Source of the DNA: an uncultured bacterium
GTDB lineage: Bacteria > CALINM01
NCBI GenBank assembly: GCA_938045315.1
Contig: CALINM010000177.1
Location: 1-10,948 of the forward strand
Direction of reading: 5' to 3'
DNA length: 10,948 nucleotides
The notes beneath the pieces are model-generated. The model did not search any database. It worked only from the letters and a program-made list of their open reading frames with translations, and was not told the origin of the DNA. Shown here one piece after another: positions 7,079 through 10,948 of this stretch; position 1 is the stretch's first letter, and every line of letters begins with the position of its first letter. The position numbers and the translations under genes are program-made.

Positions 7079-7107
7079 TTTATACATCACATGATAGTAG
7101 ATGTCAA
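7079..7107 (-). promoter_or_regulatory. Sigma-70-type promoter of the CO oxidation operon
   Basis: On the minus strand TTGACA (7107-7102, a perfect -35) is separated by exactly 17 bases from TATAAA (7084-7079, a 5/6 -10). Only seven bases separate the -10 from the ATG at 7071, so transcription should begin at or next to the start codon. The absence of a ribosome site agrees with a leaderless transcript. The promoter is seen directly by consensus match; use in the cell is inferred. Confidence 0.75.
7084..7104. promoter_or_regulatory. Inverted repeat between -35 and -10, candidate operator
   Basis: ACATC (7084-7088) and GATGT (7100-7104) form a perfect 5-base inverted repeat with an 11-base gap. 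It is centred in the spacer of the CO operon promoter. A dimeric regulator bound here would block RNA polymerase. The arms are short and could arise by chance in AT-rich DNA. They do not clearly match the CooA or FNR consensus sites. Confidence 0.3.
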
Positions 7108-7154
7108 TCAAAAATTTACATACTTCCCAGTGAAGCAATGGTAACTTAAAAGAG

Positions 7155-7236
7155 TGCGAGAGAGGGGAGTTGAACCCCTACGGTTTTACCCACTGGATCC
7201 TAAGTCCAGCGCGTCTGCCAGTTCCGCCACTCTCGC
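7155..7236 (-). tRNA. tRNA-Leu(UAG)
   Basis: A class II cloverleaf on the reverse strand. The acceptor stem is GCGAGAG/CTCTCGC. The anticodon stem is CTGGA/TCCAG with loop CTTAGGA, giving anticodon TAG. A long variable arm (TGGGTAAAACCGT) can pair GGT with ACC, and the T arm is GGGG-TTCAACT-CCCC. The discriminator is A, as required for leucine tRNAs. CCA is not encoded. It sits 83 bases upstream of the CO operon's first gene, on the same strand. Confidence 0.95.
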
Positions 7237-7249
7237 AAATAGTGAATTA

Positions 7250-7278
7250 ATTATAAAGAATAATTAAATCTAAATCAA
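7250..7278 (-). promoter_or_regulatory. Promoter of tRNA-Leu
   Basis: TTGATT (7278-7273) and a perfect TATAAT (7255-7250) are spaced by 17 bases on the minus strand. Transcription would start near 7243, leaving a leader of about 7 bases before the tRNA at 7236, as is common for tRNA genes. Read-through from here could also feed the CO operon downstream, because no terminator is evident between 7154 and 7108. Confidence 0.65.
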
Positions 7279-7354
7279 GAACTCTATTAAAAAGATCCTC
7301 AAATAGGTGTGGACAAATTAACCAGAAAAAGTGTAATAAATTTGCAAATAAGTA

Positions 7355-7490
7355 CCTATTTCATTGATACCTTACCATATTTTAAAAATGCCTACCATAC
7401 TCATGGAATACTTGTTTAAATTTAGTTTTAACTTCTTTAACAATAATTGCTAAAATAATATTGAGAGCTCTATATTACGTGCTTTTTTTA
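7355..7490 (-). pseudogene. Possible transposase remnant, N-terminal fragment
   Basis: On the minus strand, from about 7490, the reading MIKKARNIE is followed, after a frame change near 7468, by a 27-residue run. That run includes IIVKEVKTKFKQVFHEYGRHF, then a TAA, then KYGKVSMK and another stop. The pattern 'FKQVFHEYG..F..KYG' recalls the N-terminus of some transposases (IS91-like), but this is a weak, memory-based resemblance over a short span. It may equally be chance in non-coding AT-rich DNA. Confidence 0.18.
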
Positions 7491-7515
7491 TCATATCATA
7501 AATTTATCAAAGGAA

Positions 7516-8727
7516 TTAAAAAAATTTGTTTTCCCATAAAAGTATTAAAATACCAAAAAATATCGTTAGTAATGTTACAAAAAAACCAACCTTAGTATAC
7601 TCCCAAAAACTAATTTTTACCCTATGTGATGCAGCCTCAACTACAATAATATTTGCAATGGACCCAAGGATTGTTAGGTTGCCCGCAAAGGTACTGCTTA
7701 AGGCAAGTATCAACCAATGTATTTCACTACCATTACTCAGAAATGATTTCATAATTAATACCGCTGGAACATTACTTACAATATTTGATAATATTCCACT
7801 TACAATAGTTAAAAACCATAAATTAGAAATAGTTAATTTGCCCACTCTATTTAGTATATCCATTGCGATGGATGAAAATTCAAGAGACTTTATGATTATA
7901 AAGAGACCAATGAAAAAAACGAGTAATCTAAAATCAATTAAAGAATATATTTTCTCGGGCTTAATTCTTCTTGTTATTAAAAGAAAACATCCTGCCCCAA
8001 GGGCAACGAGCTCCATGGGAAGCCCCATCATAAAAAATAAAATTACCAGTGATATTACAATTAATGATTTAATAGTCAATGCTTTATTATATCTAATTTT
8101 GAACGAAGTCTTAATAGCAATATCCTTTTTAAGGTCTTGTCTATATATAAACAAAAGGGTTAAATATAGAATAAAAAAGCCCATGAGTGATACGGGAAAC
8201 ATCTTAAAAAAGAAATTTGAGTATGATAAATTACCTGCATTACCAATTATTATATTTTGTGGATTTCCTGTTAATGTAGCTACACTCCCAATATTTGATG
8301 ACATACAGAGAGCAATTAAAAATGGTTTTGGATTTAAATCAAGATTTTTGCAAACTAATAAAAGAAAGGGGGTAAACATCAAACAAACCGTGTCATTTAC
8401 AAAAAAAGCTGAGAGTATACCACTTATAACTATAAGCAACTTCAAAAAAGTTTTTGGATTATTTATTCTATTTATTATAAATCCCATTATAATATTAAAA
8501 AATCCTGACAACCTTAAATTAGCAACCACAATCATCATTCCAAAAAGAGTTATTAACGTTTTGTAGTCAATTGCAGTATAAGCATCCCCTTCAGAGATTG
8601 AGCCTGTTAATATCATAAGGCCTGCACCAATAATAGCAGCACCAGCCCTATCAATTCTAAATAGAGGTGGTTGTCCTAAAGCAATCACCGCATAAGTTAA
8701 TGTAAAAATTAAGAGAATTTTATCCAT
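7516..8727 (-). CDS. ArsB/NhaD-superfamily (SLC13-like) ion transporter
   Basis: An inner-membrane permease of the ion transporter superfamily that includes ArsB, NhaD and SLC13-type carriers. Its 403 residues form about ten to twelve hydrophobic segments in two related halves. The paired signature loops are SAFFVNDTVCLMFTP (106-120) with GSVATLTGNPQNIIIG (147-162), and SNIVSNVPAVLI (314-325) with AGNLTILGSIANIIVVE (348-364). The 'N-D/N-x-V/P' and 'GNLT/GNPQ' elements in each half mark re-entrant transport loops. The ion is not predictable; YbiR-like proteins of unknown substrate look closest. The start codon overlaps the glnE stop by 8 bases and has no good Shine-Dalgarno at normal distance, so translation probably relies on ribosomes finishing glnE. 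It is the last gene of that transcript. A long antisense reading frame here is a shadow. Confidence 0.85.
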   Translation of the reverse strand: MDKILLIFTLTYAVIALGQPPLFRIDRAGAAIIGAGLMILTGSISEGDAYTAIDYKTLITLFGMMIVVANLRLSGFFNIIMGFIINRINNPKTFLKLLIVISGILSAFFVNDTVCLMFTPFLLLVCKNLDLNPKPFLIALCMSSNIGSVATLTGNPQNIIIGNAGNLSYSNFFFKMFPVSLMGFFILYLTLLFIYRQDLKKDIAIKTSFKIRYNKALTIKSLIVISLVILFFMMGLPMELVALGAGCFLLITRRIKPEKIYSLIDFRLLVFFIGLFIIIKSLEFSSIAMDILNRVGKLTISNLWFLTIVSGILSNIVSNVPAVLIMKSFLSNGSEIHWLILALSSTFAGNLTILGSIANIIVVEAASHRVKISFWEYTKVGFFVTLLTIFFGILILLWENKFF

Positions 8728-10948
8728 TTAATATTTTTAAAAATTTCCTTCGCACATCTTTTTTCATTTTTTTTAAATCTTCAAGAAACTTGTGACTTTT
8801 ATCCTTCTTATAACCCATAAAGGTTGCAATGTTTAAAACATTTTCATCTCCCATTCTAAATGAATGTTTAGAATAGCCAAGTATAAGCCTTAAAGCCATA
8901 TCTACCTTTTTAAGGAATAAATAACTATTCTCAAGCGCCTTCACAGTATCCATATCGATTAAATCAATTTCTTTTAAATTTTTAAAAAATTTATAAGTAG
9001 AAAGGCATTGCAAATCTTCATAAATAGAACCATATCTTAATTTTAGATATTGAATTATAAACTCTATATCTGTAAGCCCTCCTTCTCCATATTTAATTTC
9101 TAAAAAGTTCATAATTCTCTCTTTAGAAGCCAGCTCATCTTCAATTTTCTTCCTCATTTTTTTAATTTCCCTTTTAAGATGATCTTCTTTCAAGGGTTTA
9201 GAATATAAAACTTCTTTAATAAAATACTCAATTTCTCTACGAAAATCATTTTCTTCCCCTAAAACTCTTGCCCTCGTTAATGCTTGTTTTTCAAAAATCC
9301 AAGAACTTTCTAAATGATAATTTTTAAAGTTATTAAAACTAGTTACAAGAGGACCCTGGCTACCGGTAGGCCTCAATCTCATATCAACTTCATATAGGCT
9401 ACCTTCCTCTGTAACCATTGTTAAGGAAGAAATGACCTTTTGAAAAAGTTTTGTATTAAAATAACCAGCAATATCACTCTCTGATCTATAGAGAAATATT
9501 AAATCGAGATCAGAAAAATAATTCATCTCCATTGATCCCAATTTACCCATACCTATAATTGCCAAATCCTGTTTTGGTTCAGCAATTTTTTTATTAATTA
9601 GATTCTTGCATAAATCTACTACAGAAAGTAAACATGCCTCTGCCAAATTTGTGAGATAAAGCTCAAGTTCTTCTAATCCAATTAAATTATTAGTATAAAG
9701 CATTCCTATTTTTAACCATTCACTATTTTTGAACTGCCTTATAACCTTCATCTGAATCTCGAAATCATCTATATTATTGAGTAATGCCTGTGCAGTTTTA
9801 AAATATTTATAACAATTATCTCTTTGTATATCATCTTTAATAAGTAAAAAATCAAGGGTTTCTGGTGAATTTATTAAAATTTTAACAAGAAATGGACTGT
9901 TACTAAATAAATGTATTAACATTTCTATAATTTTTTTATTTTCAGCAAGCAATGATAGATAAACAGGCTTTTTAATCAAAACCTTAATAAACTCGGTGAG
10001 CCTATTCATCACATCTTCAGCAAAAGTATTATCAAACGATTTAATTAGTAATTCTTTTATAACAATCCCATATGTCTCCCTGTATTTGAATGGAAGCCTA
10101 TCTACCTGCTTTATAAGATCTTTTATATTTTCTTTTGATATATTCGCTTTTTCCAAAAGATTAAAAAGAGCTCTTTCAAGATCTACTGAATTTTCTATTC
10201 CTTTGATACTCCCCTTATTATCTTTTTCACCCAACAGACCAGCAAACATCTTATTTACAAACTTTCTGTAATTATCTAAATTTTCAATAAATTTGTCTAA
10301 ATGATCATAACCACATCTTTTAGCAACCATTAACAACTTCCTTCTATCATTTGGGAGCATATAAACCTGTTGTTCCTCTTCCATTTGGATAGCATTCTCA
10401 ACTTTTCTTAAAAATTTATAAGATTCAATTAACTTTTTAGACTCCCCATCACCTAAAATTTTTTCCTCCTCTAAAGCCTTTATAGCATCAACAATAGATG
10501 AAACTCTTAATTTTTTATTTTTGCCACCAAACATTATCTGTAAAGTTTGAACAAAAAACTCTAATTCTCTTATACCCCCCATACCCAATTTAATATTCCT
10601 ACCTTCCAAATCTCTTGCAAGACTCTCCCTGTTAATCTTCAGCTTTAACTCCCTTAGTTCATTAACCAGGGTAAAATCAACATATTTTCTATAAATATAA
10701 GCTTCTAACTCATTAGAAATCCTTGTAAAAAGCTCATTATTTCCAATAATTAGCCTCGCCCTTAGAAGCGCTATTCTTTGCCAGGTTTCACCATAGAGGG
10801 TATAGAAATTCATAACTGCTTTGTCAGACATAGATAGGGGAGAATAATTTCCACCGGGCCTTATATCATTGTCTACCCTATACAAAAAACCATCTTGATT
10901 ATAATGGGAAAGAAGTTTATTTATTTTTAAAGCCCACTTATGATAAAC
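8720..10948 (-). CDS. glnE: Glutamine synthetase adenylyltransferase/adenylyl-removase, 5' end outside window
   Basis: GlnE is a cytosolic two-headed nucleotidyltransferase that adds AMP to, and removes it from, glutamine synthetase in response to nitrogen status signalled by PII. The frame is open to the right edge (10948), and the residues before 10885 (SHYNQDGFLYRVD) continue the domain, so the apparent TTG start at 10885 is not the real one. Visible in order are the end of the removase domain (RVDNDIRPGG, then WQRIALLRARL), a GMGGIRELEFFVQTLQ helix region, a variable helical linker, the adenylyltransferase core GMGKLGSMEMNYFSDLDLIF (catalytic Asp pair coded near 9503-9514), EVDMRLRPTGSQGPL, and the C-terminal GEGGLTDIEFIIQYLKL. 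About 742 codons are present of an expected 900-1000. The removase metal-binding motif lies outside the window. The gene overlaps the downstream transporter by 8 bases. Confidence 0.95.
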   Translation of the reverse strand, partial: VYHKWALKINKLLSHYNQDGFLYRVDNDIRPGGNYSPLSMSDKAVMNFYTLYGETWQRIALLRARLIIGNNELFTRISNELEAYIYRKYVDFTLVNELRELKLKINRESLARDLEGRNIKLGMGGIRELEFFVQTLQIMFGGKNKKLRVSSIVDAIKALEEEKILGDGESKKLIESYKFLRKVENAIQMEEEQQVYMLPNDRRKLLMVAKRCGYDHLDKFIENLDNYRKFVNKMFAGLLGEKDNKGSIKGIENSVDLERALFNLLEKANISKENIKDLIKQVDRLPFKYRETYGIVIKELLIKSFDNTFAEDVMNRLTEFIKVLIKKPVYLSLLAENKKIIEMLIHLFSNSPFLVKILINSPETLDFLLIKDDIQRDNCYKYFKTAQALLNNIDDFEIQMKVIRQFKNSEWLKIGMLYTNNLIGLEELELYLTNLAEACLLSVVDLCKNLINKKIAEPKQDLAIIGMGKLGSMEMNYFSDLDLIFLYRSESDIAGYFNTKLFQKVISSLTMVTEEGSLYEVDMRLRPTGSQGPLVTSFNNFKNYHLESSWIFEKQALTRARVLGEENDFRREIEYFIKEVLYSKPLKEDHLKREIKKMRKKIEDELASKERIMNFLEIKYGEGGLTDIEFIIQYLKLRYGSIYEDLQCLSTYKFFKNLKEIDLIDMDTVKALENSYLFLKKVDMALRLILGYSKHSFRMGDENVLNIATFMGYKKDKSHKFLEDLKKMKKDVRRKFLKILNG

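Larger units (their letters stand above)
7237..7515. other. Gene-poor intergenic region with possible decayed remnant
   Basis: Between tRNA-Leu and the transporter stop codon there is no intact gene of any size. The stretch holds the tRNA-Leu promoter at its left end, an 8-base inverted repeat (AAATAGGT 7301-7308, ACCTATTT 7354-7361), and a minus-strand segment with protein-like residues interrupted by stops. No GC-rich hairpin with a T-run was found to end the glnE-transporter transcript. A T-rich stretch at 7482-7488 lacks a clear stem. Confidence 0.5.

Noticed and set aside
7440-7515. Rho-independent terminator after the transporter
   Set aside because: There are T-runs but no GC-containing stem before them on the minus strand.
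7526-8566. 346-codon open frame antisense to the transporter
   Set aside because: It lies wholly opposite a transporter with clear family motifs, shows no motif of its own, and such antisense frames are common in AT-rich membrane-protein genes.
1-10948. CRISPR array, riboswitch or rRNA
   Set aside because: No regularly spaced repeats, no recognisable conserved riboswitch core and no rRNA-like sequence were seen on either strand.

Overview
The window is AT-rich bacterial DNA with short intergenic gaps and mostly good Shine-Dalgarno sites. It carries ordinary housekeeping genes plus an anaerobic carbon-monoxide oxidation unit. The low GC, the CooS/CooF/FAD-reductase cluster, GlnE and a zinc-phospholipase-C-like exported protein would fit an anaerobic, possibly thermophilic bacterium of the Deferribacter type. 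That assignment is inference from gene content and composition; nothing in the sequence proves the genus.

Layout, left to right. (1) 1-2361, minus strand: an apparent operon read as family-4 uracil-DNA glycosylase, then a MogA/MoaB molybdopterin enzyme, then an MFS_3-type exporter. The exporter is broken by a one-base frameshift near 504-515 and runs off the left edge. (2) 2321-3223, plus strand: an exported protein of the zinc-dependent phospholipase C / S1-P1 type. It is divergent from the glycosylase and their 5' ends overlap. (3) 3232-3305, minus: tRNA-Arg(UCU). (4) 3368-7071, minus: a tightly packed operon of FAD/NAD(P) oxidoreductase, CooF-like four-cluster ferredoxin and CooS nickel CO dehydrogenase. 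It starts at a near-consensus sigma-70 promoter that would give a leaderless message. (5) 7155-7236, minus: tRNA-Leu(UAG) with its own promoter. (6) 7237-7515: a gene-poor stretch holding a possible decayed coding remnant. (7) 7516-10948, minus: GlnE (5' end outside the window) overlapping an ArsB/NhaD-like ion transporter.

How the genes fit together. In the central operon CooS would oxidise CO to CO2. Electrons would pass through its B and D clusters to the CooF-like polyferredoxin and then to the flavoprotein, which would reduce NAD(P)+. No energy-converting hydrogenase, CooC maturation ATPase or acetyl-CoA synthase gene lies in the window. This looks like a stand-alone CO-to-NAD(P)H module, neither hydrogenogenic nor acetogenic. 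The CooS N-terminus has a C-x2-C motif where the common enzyme has C-x7-C, which predicts a [2Fe-2S] D-cluster.

Most notable points: the variant D-cluster motif; the leaderless promoter and the inverted repeat inside its spacer; the module's position between two tRNA genes; the interlocked CATG start codons of the divergent glycosylase/phospholipase pair; and a Ser in place of a canonical Fe-S cysteine in the glycosylase.
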